DNA of 64,000 nucleotides, taken from positions 3,551,501-3,615,500 of the forward strand of contig JAURUC010000001.1 in NCBI GenBank assembly GCA_030803735.1. Direction: 5' to 3'. Position 1 is the first letter of the stretch; every line of letters starts with the position of its first letter. A model generated the notes under the pieces. It was given only the letters and a program-made list of their open reading frames with translations. It was not told the origin of the DNA and did not search any database. The DNA comes from Actinopolyspora lacussalsi (GTDB taxonomy: Bacteria; Actinomycetota; Actinomycetes; Mycobacteriales; Pseudonocardiaceae). The position numbers and the translations under genes were made by a program. Of this stretch, positions 8,854 to 16,721 are shown piece by piece.

Positions 8854-10728
8854 TCATGGCCGGTAGTCCTCCAGTCGGGCCGGGTCCCAGATTCGGTCCA
8901 CCAGGGCTCGAACCAGCTTGCTCCGCTCCTCGTGCTCGGCCTTGCCGAACCGGTCGTACGGCCGAAACGGCAGGCCGGACCGCTCCACGAAAGAGCTGAA
9001 CTGGGGCTGGTGCTGGTAGGCGGCGCTGGTCAGGCTCGCGGCGTAGAGGTTCTGCTTCGCGTAGTGCGGCGCCTTCTGCTCGAACGGCTTGTCCTGGTAG
9101 CTGCGGTTCACGTCGGCGGGCAGCAGCACCAGACCGGCGACATGGTCACGCCACAGGTCGAAATCCTCGCGGGTCGGACACTCGTCGGCGTAGCGCTCGT
9201 GGTGATCGGGCCAGATGTGCTCGATGTCCCACGGGTTACGCAACGTCCGGTCCACCAGTTCGTCGAAGCGATCGGGCTTACCGGCCTCCCGCTCGGTGTA
9301 GGCGGTCAGCCGGGCCAGCAGATGGTAGATGTAGCGCCTGCTGAACTGGTTCAGCCCGAGTCCCGCGATGCCGCGCCGATAACGGCTCGGACTCCCGTCG
9401 AACGAGACATCGTCCTCGTCCTGATCCAGCTTCGACCGCAGGGTGTCGATCAGATCCGGCAACGACATGCCGCGGATGTCGCGGCACAGCAACCACATGG
9501 CGTAGTTGACGCTCGAATAGCTGATCCGGATGTAGTTGGCGGCTCGGCGCATAATCCAGATATCGAGGTAGGTCGCGGTCGCCGCGAGCTTGCGGCGTAC
9601 GGTCTCGTCCTCGTCACCGACCCTGAGCGGCGCCAGCAGCACGGTGCTCTGCCAGGTGAACTCGTTGTGCGCGTTGTAGAAAACCGGTTCCAGCCCCGAG
9701 GTGTAGCCGCGCGAGGCCTCCAGGACCTTCCGGTACGCCCGCGCGAAGAACGGCACCTCGTTGGTCATCAGGGCGAGGTTGCGCCCCGCGTCGCCCACTC
9801 CGACGCGGCTGGTGTTGTCACGGACCCAGCGGTGGAACGTGGAACCGATCAGTTCCCAGTCACGGTCGAGGGCACCCGCACGACGCTCCCGGATCGACTC
9901 GGCGTACTTGGCACGGAGCCATGCCTTGACGAAGGTGGCGTCGCGTTCCGCGTCGGGGTCGGGCTCCCAGGAAGTCAGTTCCAGCAGAGTCCTCTTCCAA
10001 ATACGGTTCGCGTTCGCCCGCTCACCCGCGTCCTCCACCGCACCGAGCAGATACGCCTTCAGCATGTCCACCGGGCTCAACGGTTTGCCCCGGTCGTTCA
10101 TCGTCTCGAAGATCGAGTAAGCGTGCGCGTCGGTCTCGGTCGCGATCTCGATCAATCCGACATTGCCGATCAGCCAATAGATGAACGGCTCCAGCCCGTC
10201 GCCGAGTTCGTCCGCCGGATCGATCGACACGAGGTCGTTGTACCGAGCGACGATCGTCTTGATCGACTCGTCCTTGCCCTCGGCGTCGTACTCCGCACCG
10301 TCGAACAACGCCCGGAGCACCGGCACGCGCTCGGCGATATCGAGGTTGAACTTCGGCTCGCCGTAGTCGTCGGAGAAGATCAACGGCTCCACTGTGGAGG
10401 TCACCCTGAGCCCGCGCTCCCGCGCCACCCGGTACAGGTAAATCAGCAGCAACGTCAGGGAGGTGACCCGCTGCTGACCATCGACCAGGTAGCTCTTGTT
10501 GCCACGCCTGGTCACGATGATCGAACCGAGGAAGTAGTCGCCGTAATCACCGGCGTCCCTCGGTGTGTCGCCGGTGCGGTAGAACGTCGAGAACCTGTTC
10601 TGCAGGTCGGTGACCAGTTCTTCGATGTTCTCCCGGTCCCACTTGTACTCCCGCTGGTACTCGTCGATCGCGAAGGAACGGGACTGCAGCAGCTCCTTGA
10701 TCGTGCGGTAGTGCGGCGTGATGCTCAT
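8854..10728 (-). CDS. DUF262/DUF1524 protein, GmrSD-type defence nuclease
   Basis: This 624-residue protein has an N-terminal DUF262 (ParB/GmrS-like) domain with YQREYKW at 24-30 and the diagnostic DGQQR motif at 83-87. Its C-terminal DUF1524 His-Asn-His-type nuclease region carries IEHIWP (from residue 502), a His pair at 509-510 and VNRSY near 541. Characterised relatives (GmrSD and the related SspE/BrxU types) are NTP-dependent type IV restriction factors that cut modified phage DNA or nick DNA. AGGGGAG precedes the ATG by 4-5 bases. It lies directly downstream of the toxin-antitoxin array, on the same strand, which favours an anti-phage role. Its modification target cannot be read from sequence. 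Confidence 0.82.
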   Translation of the reverse strand: MSITPHYRTIKELLQSRSFAIDEYQREYKWDRENIEELVTDLQNRFSTFYRTGDTPRDAGDYGDYFLGSIIVTRRGNKSYLVDGQQRVTSLTLLLIYLYRVARERGLRVTSTVEPLIFSDDYGEPKFNLDIAERVPVLRALFDGAEYDAEGKDESIKTIVARYNDLVSIDPADELGDGLEPFIYWLIGNVGLIEIATETDAHAYSIFETMNDRGKPLSPVDMLKAYLLGAVEDAGERANANRIWKRTLLELTSWEPDPDAERDATFVKAWLRAKYAESIRERRAGALDRDWELIGSTFHRWVRDNTSRVGVGDAGRNLALMTNEVPFFARAYRKVLEASRGYTSGLEPVFYNAHNEFTWQSTVLLAPLRVGDEDETVRRKLAATATYLDIWIMRRAANYIRISYSSVNYAMWLLCRDIRGMSLPDLIDTLRSKLDQDEDDVSFDGSPSRYRRGIAGLGLNQFSRRYIYHLLARLTAYTEREAGKPDRFDELVDRTLRNPWDIEHIWPDHHERYADECPTREDFDLWRDHVAGLVLLPADVNRSYQDKPFEQKAPHYAKQNLYAASLTSAAYQHQPQFSSFVERSGLPFRPYDRFGKAEHEERSKLVRALVDRIWDPARLEDYRP

Positions 10729-10819
10729 GCTTCTCCCCTGCGGCAGACAGGCACGTTCGCCCGGGCAACGGTTACCGCATCATGGTCCACTTCACCACGT
10801 CGGCCTTCGCGAGCCGTCG

Positions 10820-10885
10820 TCACTTACGAGCAGCGCGCCGACAGATGTCCTTGCTCGCCCGCGGACGCGGCTGTTTTTCGCTCAT
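10820..10885 (-). pseudogene. Truncated MazF-like toxin (array unit 1)
   Basis: The overlapping ATGA after antitoxin copy 1 opens a frame identical to the intact toxins for seven codons (MSEKQPRP begins it). The array sequence then ends at 10863, and the frame continues into unrelated residues before a stop. All toxin-fold residues are absent, so unit 1 makes antitoxin without toxin. Confidence 0.75.
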
Positions 10886-11115
10886 TCGGACTCGTGCACG
10901 TCGGACACGGCCACATCGGTTTCGGCCAAAGCGTGTTGTTCGTCCCGGTATTCCCGCAGTTCCTCGTCGGACAAGCGCGCCAGCGCGGCGAAGGACTCGT
11001 GTTCGAAGGCCAGTCGAGCCACCGTCTCGTCCAGGCTCGCACCGCCGTAGTCGCGCTCGGCGATACGTGCGAGCGCGTCCCGATTGGCGGAGTCGATCCG
11101 CATACTCGTTTGCAT
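10882..11115 (-). CDS. MazE/RHH-type antitoxin, copy 1 (without intact toxin)
   Basis: This 77-residue protein starts MQTSMRIDSANRDAL. The MRIDSANRDALARIAERDYG part resembles actinobacterial antitoxins that pair with MazF. It has a short ribbon-helix DNA-binding N-terminus, a helical middle (SLDETVARLAFEHESF) and an acidic tail (EETDVAV/HESE-like) expected to wrap the toxin. It is identical to copies 2 and 3. The following toxin is truncated, so this copy would supply surplus antitoxin. Translation may begin at the first ATG, which sits at the expected transcription start, or at the internal ATG before RIDS. Confidence 0.8.
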   Translation of the reverse strand: MQTSMRIDSANRDALARIAERDYGGASLDETVARLAFEHESFAALARLSDEELREYRDEQHALAETDVAVSDVHESE

Positions 11116-11150
11116 ACCTCAAGCATACGCCGGTGGCGAAGCCGTGACCA
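11116..11150 (-). promoter_or_regulatory. Promoter of antitoxin copy 1, probably leaderless
   Basis: The minus strand reads TGGTCA (11150-11145), 17 bp, TATGCT (11127-11122), then 6 bp and the antitoxin ATG. This places the expected +1 at or next to the A of the start codon. Confidence 0.55.
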
Positions 11151-11202
11151 CCCGCAGTGCTCCGGCACGGTCACCCGTGCCCGCTCATCACCGACGAGCA
11201 CC

Positions 11203-11241
11203 CCGGGGCTTCGGCTCCCGCACGAGAAACCGAAGCCCCGG
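11203..11241 (-). terminator. Duplicated leuS terminator hairpin, unit 1
   Basis: CCGGGGCTTCGG and CCGAAGCCCCGG form a 12-bp perfect stem with a 15-nt loop. This is the same hairpin that follows the real leuS stop codon. The loop carries the one substitution specific to this copy (11227). Confidence 0.6.
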
Positions 11242-11285
11242 CGAGGACGCTGTGGCGGGCGAGCCCGTCACGACGGGAAACCCGC

Positions 11286-11590
11286 TCAGCCGACCACGTT
11301 GACCAGCCGCCCGGGCACCACGATCACCTTGCGCGGCTCACCACCGCCCAACAGCTCCACGACCCTGCTGTCGGCCAACGCGGCAGCGCGGATCTCGTCC
11401 TGCTCGGCCGAAGTCGACACGGTGATCCGGGAACGAACCTTGCCGTTGAACTGAATCGGGTACTCGACCGTGTCATCGACCAGGTACTCCTCGTCGGCCA
11501 CCGGGAACGGCCCGTGCACCAGGCTCCGCTCGTTCCCCAACCGCGACCACAATTCTTCCACCGGGTGCGGGGCCACCCCACGGAGCCGCT
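11286..11590 (-). pseudogene. leuS 3'-terminal fragment, unit 1
   Basis: It encodes the last roughly 90 residues of LeuS (from [10 protein letters not shown] to the VNVVG terminus) without start codon or catalytic domains. It is identical to native leuS over 266 bp except for one synonymous change at 11514. The first roughly 30 bp (11552-11581) are instead a diverged version of the same gene (PHPVEELW against native PHLAEELW). It follows the toxin stop codon directly. Confidence 0.9.
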
Positions 11591-11935
11591 CTACTGGTTG
11601 ATGTCGATGATTCCGCGGAGCACGAATTTGATCTTGTTGATCTCGTCGGGAGTCAGCCGCGCACGATGAGGTCGCCGCAGTCGTTGCTGGCTGATGGACT
11701 TCACGTGGTCGCACATGGCGAACGTGGGCTGATTGAGGCTACTCAGCTGTGGTTGGTACGGCAGTTCTCGATCCGCGGTGGTGCAGGGCACCACGATGGT
11801 CAGCCCGTTGGGCAACGCGCATTCGAACGAGGTGGAGACGATCACGGCGGGACGGAGCCCCGCCTGCTCGTGTCCGACCTGAGGATCGAAGTCGGTCCAC
11901 CACACCTGCCAAGGACGCGGCTGTTTTTCGCTCAT
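11591..11935 (-). CDS. MazF/PemK-like mRNA interferase toxin, unit 2
   Basis: This 114-residue protein starts at the ATG overlapping the antitoxin stop (ATGA), so translation is coupled. The fold shows in order: [20 protein letters not shown] (strand 1 with the G-x-E/G-x-RP motif), [19 protein letters not shown] (active-site Thr region), and [14 protein letters not shown] (the family's C-D-x-V-R/K-x-I-D segment), then a final helix. MazF toxins cleave single-stranded RNA at short sequence motifs and arrest translation. The longer frame to 12172 is the antitoxin region read out of frame and is not used. It is identical to the unit 3 toxin. Confidence 0.85.
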   Translation of the reverse strand: MSEKQPRPWQVWWTDFDPQVGHEQAGLRPAVIVSTSFECALPNGLTIVVPCTTADRELPYQPQLSSLNQPTFAMCDHVKSISQQRLRRPHRARLTPDEINKIKFVLRGIIDINQ

Positions 11936-12165
11936 TCGGACTCGTGCACGTCGGACACGGCCACATCGGTTTCGGCCAAAGCGTGTTGTTCGTCCCGGTA
12001 TTCCCGCAGTTCCTCGTCGGACAAGCGCGCCAGCGCGGCGAAGGACTCGTGTTCGAAGGCCAGTCGAGCCACCGTCTCGTCCAGGCTCGCACCGCCGTAG
12101 TCGCGCTCGGCGATACGTGCGAGCGCGTCCCGATTGGCGGAGTCGATCCGCATACTCGTTTGCAT
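11932..12165 (-). CDS. MazE/RHH-type antitoxin, copy 2
   Basis: This 77-residue antitoxin is identical to copies 1 and 3 and overlaps its toxin by 4 bp (ATGA). That overlap enforces stoichiometric, antitoxin-first translation. The N-terminal DNA-binding part likely autoregulates the promoter immediately upstream. Its gene lies 121 bp downstream (minus strand) of the leuS fragment stop at 12336-12338, with a hairpin in between that should isolate it from read-through. Confidence 0.85.
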   Translation of the reverse strand: MQTSMRIDSANRDALARIAERDYGGASLDETVARLAFEHESFAALARLSDEELREYRDEQHALAETDVAVSDVHESE

Positions 12166-12200
12166 ACCTCAAGCATACGCCGGTGGCGAAGCCGTGACCA
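12166..12200 (-). promoter_or_regulatory. Promoter of antitoxin copy 2, probably leaderless
   Basis: TGGTCA (12200-12195), a 17-bp spacer and TATGCT (12177-12172), with the ATG 6 bp after the -10 box. The sequence is identical to the other two copies. Confidence 0.55.
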
Positions 12201-12252
12201 CCCGCAGTGCTCCGGCACGGTCACCCGTGCCCGCTCATCACCGACGAGCACC

Positions 12253-12291
12253 CCGGGGCTTCGGCTCCCGCACGAGGAACCGAAGCCCCGG
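12253..12291 (-). terminator. Duplicated leuS terminator hairpin, unit 2
   Basis: The same perfect 12-bp stem (CCGGGGCTTCGG/CCGAAGCCCCGG) lies 45 bp past the end of the leuS fragment. Confidence 0.6.
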
Positions 12292-12335
12292 CGAGGACGC
12301 TGTGGCGGGCGAGCCCGTCACGACGGGAAACCCGC

Positions 12336-12640
12336 TCAGCCGACCACGTTGACCAGCCGCCCGGGCACCACGATCACCTTGCGCGGCTCACCACCGCCCA
12401 ACAGCTCCACGACCCTGCTGTCGGCCAACGCGGCAGCGCGGATCTCGTCCTGCTCGGCCGAAGTCGACACGGTGATCCGGGAACGAACCTTGCCGTTGAA
12501 CTGAATCGGGTACTCGACCGTGTCATCGACCAGGTACTCCTCGTCGGCCACCGGGAACGGCCCGTGCACCAGGCTCCGCTCGTTCCCCAACCGCGACCAC
12601 AATTCTTCCACCGGGTGCGGGGCCACCCCACGGAGCCGCT
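12336..12640 (-). pseudogene. leuS 3'-terminal fragment, unit 2
   Basis: It is identical to the unit 1 fragment: about 90 C-terminal LeuS codons with native sequence plus a diverged first 30 bp at 12602-12631 next to the toxin stop. It has no start codon. It probably persists as a by-product of the amplification. Confidence 0.9.
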
Positions 12641-12985
12641 CTACTGGTTGATGTCGATGATTCCGCGGAGCACGAATTTGATCTTGTTGATCTCGTCGGG
12701 AGTCAGCCGCGCACGATGAGGTCGCCGCAGTCGTTGCTGGCTGATGGACTTCACGTGGTCGCACATGGCGAACGTGGGCTGATTGAGGCTACTCAGCTGT
12801 GGTTGGTACGGCAGTTCTCGATCCGCGGTGGTGCAGGGCACCACGATGGTCAGCCCGTTGGGCAACGCGCATTCGAACGAGGTGGAGACGATCACGGCGG
12901 GACGGAGCCCCGCCTGCTCGTGTCCGACCTGAGGATCGAAGTCGGTCCACCACACCTGCCAAGGACGCGGCTGTTTTTCGCTCAT
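12641..12985 (-). CDS. MazF/PemK-like mRNA interferase toxin, unit 3
   Basis: This 114-residue toxin is identical to the unit 2 copy over its whole length, with the same ATGA overlap with its antitoxin. Two identical intact toxins and three antitoxins give a 3:2 antitoxin excess in gene dosage. Recombination between the 1050-bp repeats could remove a whole unit without leaving an unbalanced toxin. Confidence 0.85.
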   Translation of the reverse strand: MSEKQPRPWQVWWTDFDPQVGHEQAGLRPAVIVSTSFECALPNGLTIVVPCTTADRELPYQPQLSSLNQPTFAMCDHVKSISQQRLRRPHRARLTPDEINKIKFVLRGIIDINQ

Positions 12986-13215
12986 TCGGACTCGTGCACG
13001 TCGGACACGGCCACATCGGTTTCGGCCAAAGCGTGTTGTTCGTCCCGGTATTCCCGCAGTTCCTCGTCGGACAAGCGCGCCAGCGCGGCGAAGGACTCGT
13101 GTTCGAAGGCCAGTCGAGCCACCGTCTCGTCCAGGCTCGCACCGCCGTAGTCGCGCTCGGCGATACGTGCGAGCGCGTCCCGATTGGCGGAGTCGATCCG
13201 CATACTCGTTTGCAT
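12982..13215 (-). CDS. MazE/RHH-type antitoxin, copy 3 (leuS-proximal)
   Basis: This 77-residue antitoxin is the first gene after the real leuS, 170 bp beyond its stop codon. It is identical to copies 1 and 2. The arrangement leuS - hairpin - promoter - antitoxin - toxin is probably the original insertion layout from which the array was amplified. Confidence 0.85.
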   Translation of the reverse strand: MQTSMRIDSANRDALARIAERDYGGASLDETVARLAFEHESFAALARLSDEELREYRDEQHALAETDVAVSDVHESE

Positions 13216-13250
13216 ACCTCAAGCATACGCCGGTGGCGAAGCCGTGACCA
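13216..13250 (-). promoter_or_regulatory. Promoter of antitoxin copy 3, probably leaderless
   Basis: TGGTCA (13250-13245) matches TTGACA at 4 of 6 positions. A 17-bp spacer and TATGCT (13227-13222) follow, then 6 bp to ATG. Leaderless mRNAs are frequent in actinobacteria, so the lack of a spaced ribosome site is not evidence against the gene. Confidence 0.55.
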
Positions 13251-13302
13251 CCCGCAGTGCTCCGGCACGGTCACCCGTGCCCGCTCATCACCGACGAGCA
13301 CC

Positions 13303-13341
13303 CCGGGGCTTCGGCTCCCGCACGAGGAACCGAAGCCCCGG
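13303..13341 (-). terminator. leuS terminator hairpin
   Basis: A perfect 12-bp stem (CCGGGGCTTCGG/CCGAAGCCCCGG) with a 15-nt loop, starting 45 bp after the leuS stop on the minus strand. Confidence 0.65.
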
Positions 13342-13385
13342 CGAGGACGCTGTGGCGGGCGAGCCCGTCACGACGGGAAACCCGC

Positions 13386-16298
13386 TCAGCCGACCACGTT
13401 GACCAGCCGCCCGGGCACCACGATCACCTTGCGCGGCTCACCACCGCCCAACAGCTCCACGACCCTGCTGTCGGCCAACGCGGCAGCGCGGATCTCGTCC
13501 TGCTCGGCCGAAGTCGACACGGTGATCCGGGAACGAACCTTGCCGTTGAACTGAATCGGGTACTCGACCGTGTCATCGACCAGGTACTCCTCGTCGGCCA
13601 CCGGGAACGGCCCATGCACCAGGCTCCGCTCGTTCCCCAACCGCGACCACAGCTCCTCGGCCAGGTGCGGCGTCAACGGAGCCACCAGCAGCACCATCGG
13701 CTCCATCACCGCGCGCGGCGGACCGGCGGCACCCGAGTACGCCTTGGTCACCCGGTTGTTCAGCTCGATCAGCTTGGCCACCGCGGTGTTGAACTGCAGC
13801 CCGTCGTAGTCCTCGCGCACCCCGGCGATGGTCTTGTGCAGCGCACGCAGCAGCTCGACGTCGGGTTCCTCGTCGGTGACCCGCACCTCGCCGGTCCGCT
13901 CGTCGACGACGTTGCGCCACAACCGCTGCAGGAAGCGGTGCGAACCGACCACGTCCTTGGTCGCCCACGGCCGCGAGGCGTCCAACGGCCCCATGGACAT
14001 CTCGTAGAGCCGCAGCGTGTCCACGCCGTAGGCGTCGGCCATCTCCTCGGGCGAGACCGAGTTCTTGAGGCTCTTGCCCATCTTGCCGTACTCGCGGTTG
14101 ACCTCCTCGCCGTTGTAGAAGTACTTGCCGTCCTGCTCGACGACCTCCTCGGCGGGCACGTAGACACCGCGCGAGTCGGTGTAGGCGTAGGCCTGGATGT
14201 AGCCCTGGTTGTACAGCCTGCGGTACGGCTCCTCGGCCGAGACGTGCCCCAGGTCGTAGAGCACCTTCTGCCAGAACCGCGCGTACAGCAGGTGCAGCAC
14301 CGCGTGCTCCACACCGCCGACGTAGAGATCCAGCCCGCCCGGATCGTTCGCGCCGTGCCGGTCGGGGCGCGGCCCCATCCAGTACCGCTCGTTCTCCGGA
14401 TCGACGAACCGCTCGTCGTTGTCGGGATCGATGTAGCGCAGCTGGTACCAGCAGGACCCCGCCCACTGCGGCATCACGTTGGTGTCGCGGTGGTAGTGCT
14501 TGAGCCCGTCGCCGAGATCCAGTTCCACCTCGGCCCAGTCGGACGCCTTGGACAGCGGCGGTTCGGGTTGGCTGTCCGCGTCCTCGGAGTCGTAGGTGCG
14601 CGGGGAGTAATCGGCCACCTCGGGCAGCTCCACCGGCAGCTGGTCCTCCGGCAGGCCCCTCGGGTTGCCGTCCTCGTCGTAGACGATCGGGAACGGCTCG
14701 CCCCAGTAGCGCTGCCGCGCGAACAGCCAGTCGCGCAGCTTGTACTGCACGCTGCCGCTGCCGTGACCGTGCTGCTCCATCCAGGAGACGACCTTGGTCT
14801 TGGCTTCCTCGACCGAGAGGCCGTTCAGGGTCAGCCCCGTGGCCTCCGAGGCGGAGTTGATCGCGGGTCCGTCACCGGTGTAGGCCTCGCCCTCGAAGTC
14901 GGCCGGGGGTTCGACGGTGCGCACGATGGGCAGTCCGAACTCGGAGGCGAACTCCCAGTCCCGCTGGTCCTGCGCGGGAACCGCCATGATCGCGCCGGTT
15001 CCGTAGGCCAGCAGCACGTAGTCGGCGGCGAACACCGGAACGAGCTCGCCGTTGACCGGGTTGACCGCGCGCAGCCCGGTGAAGACCCCGGTCTTGTCCT
15101 TGTTCTCCTGCCGGTCCAGCTCGGACTTCGTCGCGGCGAACCGGCGGTACTCCGCCACCGCCTCGGCGGGGCCCGAGTAGCCGCCGGTCCAGCGTTGATC
15201 GGTGTCCGCGGGCCACTCGCCGAACTTCTCGGGGGCAGCGAGGATCTCGTCGACCAGCGGGTGCTCCGGGGCGAGCACCATGTAGGTGGCGCCGAACAGG
15301 GTGTCCGGCCTGGTGGTGAACACCTCGATCGTCTCGTCACGACCCTCCAGCGCGAAGTGCACCTCCGCGCCCCGGGAGCGGCCGATCCAGTTGCGCTGCA
15401 TGGTCTTGACCTTGTCCGGCCACTCCAGGCGGTCCAGGTCGTCGACGAGCCGGTCGGCGTAGGCGGTGATCCGCATCATCCACTGCTTGAGGTTGCGCCG
15501 GAACACCGGGAAGTTGCCGCGTTCGCTGAGTCCGTCCGCGGTGACCTCCTCGTTGGCGACCACGGTCCCCAGGCCGGGACACCAGTTCACCGGGGCCTCG
15601 GAGAGGTAGGCCAGCCGGTAGGAGTCGATGATCTCGCGCTGCCGATCGCGCCCCAGTTCCTCCCACGGGGTGCCGTCCGGCGTGGTCCGCTCACCGGAGG
15701 CGAACTCCGCTTCGAGCTCGCTGATCGGGCGGGCACGCCCCCTGCCCTGGTCGGCCTCGGTGTCGTACCAGGCGTGGAAGATCTGCAGGAAGATCCACTG
15801 CGTCCACTTGTAGAACTCGATGTCGGTGGTGGCGACACGGCGCCGCTCGTCGTGACCGAGGCCGAGCCTGCGGATCTGCGTGAGGTAGCGCTCGATGTTG
15901 TTCTCGGTCGTGGTCCGCGGGTGGGTGCCGGTCTGCACCGCGTACTGCTCGGCGGGCAGCCCGAAGGCGTCGAATCCCATCGTGTGCAGCACGTTGCGCC
16001 CCAGCATCCGGTGGTAGCGGGCGTAGACGTCACTGCCGATGAACCCGAGCGGGTGCCCCACGTGCAGGCCGGAACCCGAGGGGTAGGGGAACATGTCCTG
16101 CACGAACAGCTTCTCGGATGCGGCGTCCTGCCCACGCAACGGTCCCACCGGGTTCGCGGCGTGGTAGCTGCCGAGCTCCTCCCAGCGCCGCTGCCAGTCC
16201 CGCTCGATGTCGCCCGCGATGCCCGCGGTGTACCGGAAGGGGGGCGTGTCGTCGCCCGCACCGTCCGTGCCCTGTGAGTTCCGTTCCGCGCCACTCAT
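13386..16298 (-). CDS. leuS: Leucyl-tRNA synthetase
   Basis: This 970-residue class I synthetase charges tRNA-Leu with leucine in the cytoplasm. The HIGH-type motif is [12 protein letters not shown] (residues 71-82) and the KMSKS-type loop is [11 protein letters not shown] (about 732-742). Between them lies the CP1 editing domain that removes misactivated Ile/Met/norvaline. The C-terminal tRNA-binding domain follows and ends VNVVG. Length is normal for actinobacteria. ATG 16298 has AAGGAAA upstream. The 5' leader carries an attenuator-like structure, and the 3' end is the core of the downstream tandem array. The native copy has a distinguishing A at 13614. Confidence 0.97.
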   Translation of the reverse strand: MSGAERNSQGTDGAGDDTPPFRYTAGIAGDIERDWQRRWEELGSYHAANPVGPLRGQDAASEKLFVQDMFPYPSGSGLHVGHPLGFIGSDVYARYHRMLGRNVLHTMGFDAFGLPAEQYAVQTGTHPRTTTENNIERYLTQIRRLGLGHDERRRVATTDIEFYKWTQWIFLQIFHAWYDTEADQGRGRARPISELEAEFASGERTTPDGTPWEELGRDRQREIIDSYRLAYLSEAPVNWCPGLGTVVANEEVTADGLSERGNFPVFRRNLKQWMMRITAYADRLVDDLDRLEWPDKVKTMQRNWIGRSRGAEVHFALEGRDETIEVFTTRPDTLFGATYMVLAPEHPLVDEILAAPEKFGEWPADTDQRWTGGYSGPAEAVAEYRRFAATKSELDRQENKDKTGVFTGLRAVNPVNGELVPVFAADYVLLAYGTGAIMAVPAQDQRDWEFASEFGLPIVRTVEPPADFEGEAYTGDGPAINSASEATGLTLNGLSVEEAKTKVVSWMEQHGHGSGSVQYKLRDWLFARQRYWGEPFPIVYDEDGNPRGLPEDQLPVELPEVADYSPRTYDSEDADSQPEPPLSKASDWAEVELDLGDGLKHYHRDTNVMPQWAGSCWYQLRYIDPDNDERFVDPENERYWMGPRPDRHGANDPGGLDLYVGGVEHAVLHLLYARFWQKVLYDLGHVSAEEPYRRLYNQGYIQAYAYTDSRGVYVPAEEVVEQDGKYFYNGEEVNREYGKMGKSLKNSVSPEEMADAYGVDTLRLYEMSMGPLDASRPWATKDVVGSHRFLQRLWRNVVDERTGEVRVTDEEPDVELLRALHKTIAGVREDYDGLQFNTAVAKLIELNNRVTKAYSGAAGPPRAVMEPMVLLVAPLTPHLAEELWSRLGNERSLVHGPFPVADEEYLVDDTVEYPIQFNGKVRSRITVSTSAEQDEIRAAALADSRVVELLGGGEPRKVIVVPGRLVNVVG

Positions 16299-16385
16299 CG
16301 TGTGCGTTTCCTTCCCCTAGTCCGTCGCTCCGACTCGCCGGGTAACGCTCCGAGCGACTCATCGGTGTGCCGCCACTGAAAAGTT

Positions 16386-16451
16386 AAAAACCCCTCAGCC
16401 CTTGAGGGCATGAGGGGTTGCCGCGCCGAGGGGCGATCGCCTCAGCGCGGC
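16386..16451 (-). promoter_or_regulatory. leuS leader: pause hairpin plus terminator, candidate attenuator
   Basis: On the minus strand a hairpin GCCGCGC...GCGCGGC (16451-16420, extended inside by GAGG/CCTC) is followed directly by a terminator. The terminator stem is CCCCTCA/TGAGGGG (16417-16411 with 16397-16391) with inner GCCCT/AGGGC, and then TTTTT (16390-16386). The 3' part of the first hairpin, CCCCTCGGC (16433-16425), can pair over 9 positions (one G-U) with GCTGAGGGG (16399-16391). That pairing would dissolve the terminator. It lies 88 bp before the leuS start, with no other minus-strand gene upstream. Confidence 0.7.
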
Positions 16452-16489
16452 TTCGTAAGCAGTCGGGCGGTGGCCACGACGGACAGCAT
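16442..16489 (-). CDS. Putative leuS leader peptide (15 aa)
   Basis: ATG 16489 opens a frame reading MLSVVATARLLTKPR and stops at TGA 16444-16442. Three of fifteen residues are Leu, including the adjacent pair CTG-CTT at codons 10-11. A ribosome paused there would cover the 5' arm of the first leader hairpin (16451-16445, which overlaps the last codons) and favour the antiterminator. TACGCT followed by 6 bp precedes the ATG, so the transcript may be leaderless. Translation is inferred from arrangement only. Confidence 0.55.
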   Translation of the reverse strand: MLSVVATARLLTKPR

Positions 16490-16721
16490 AACCGGAGCGT
16501 AAAGCGCGATAACCGGGTGGGAACCCCCGACAGGGGGACAGGTGCGAACGATGCTGATGCCCCGGACGGCGTCGCGGCCGACGTTCGAGAACGAAGAGGC
16601 GGATCCGGGGCCTACGGCGGGAACCGTAGCAGTGGAGTCGGAGTGGGCACCACGTGTGCTCCCGCGCACCCGAGGCGGGAGCTGTCCGTGCTCCCGCGCG
16701 AGGGAGTCGTAGGCTGGCGGG

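Larger units (their letters stand above)
10863..13651. repeat. Tandem array, period 1050 bp, 2.66 copies, of a leuS-3'-end/toxin-antitoxin unit
   Basis: The same sequence recurs at offsets of exactly 1050 bp (for example ggacgcggctg at 10863, 11913, 12963). Read on the minus strand, each unit holds the last 266 bp of leuS, a 12-bp-stem hairpin, a promoter, an antitoxin and a MazF-like toxin. The copy nearest leuS uses the real leuS end. The distal unit stops inside the toxin at codon 7. Only two substitutions were found among copies: A at 13614 in native leuS (G at 11514 and 12564) and A at 11227 (G at 12277 and 13327). The amplification is therefore very recent or actively homogenised. Confidence 0.95.

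Noticed and set aside
11591..12172. A 193-codon version of the MazF-like toxin
   Set aside because: The first 79 codons are the antitoxin gene read out of frame. The ATG overlapping the antitoxin stop gives the normal 114-residue toxin.
10863..13651. The array as an insertion sequence or integrative element
   Set aside because: No transposase, integrase, terminal inverted repeats or target-site duplications are visible.
10863..13651. Assembly artefact as the sole explanation for the array
   Set aside because: Not excluded, but the copies differ at two positions and have distinct boundaries (native leuS at one end, truncated toxin at the other), which a simple collapse or duplication error would not create.
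13257..16277. A 1006-codon open frame on the plus strand
   Set aside because: It is the antisense shadow of leuS. High GC content keeps the opposite frame open, and its product is Val/Arg/Gly-rich without any family motif.
16299..16500. T-box riboswitch upstream of leuS
   Set aside because: No TGGNACC-type T-box sequence, specifier stem or long leader is present; the leader is short and fits peptide-based attenuation better.
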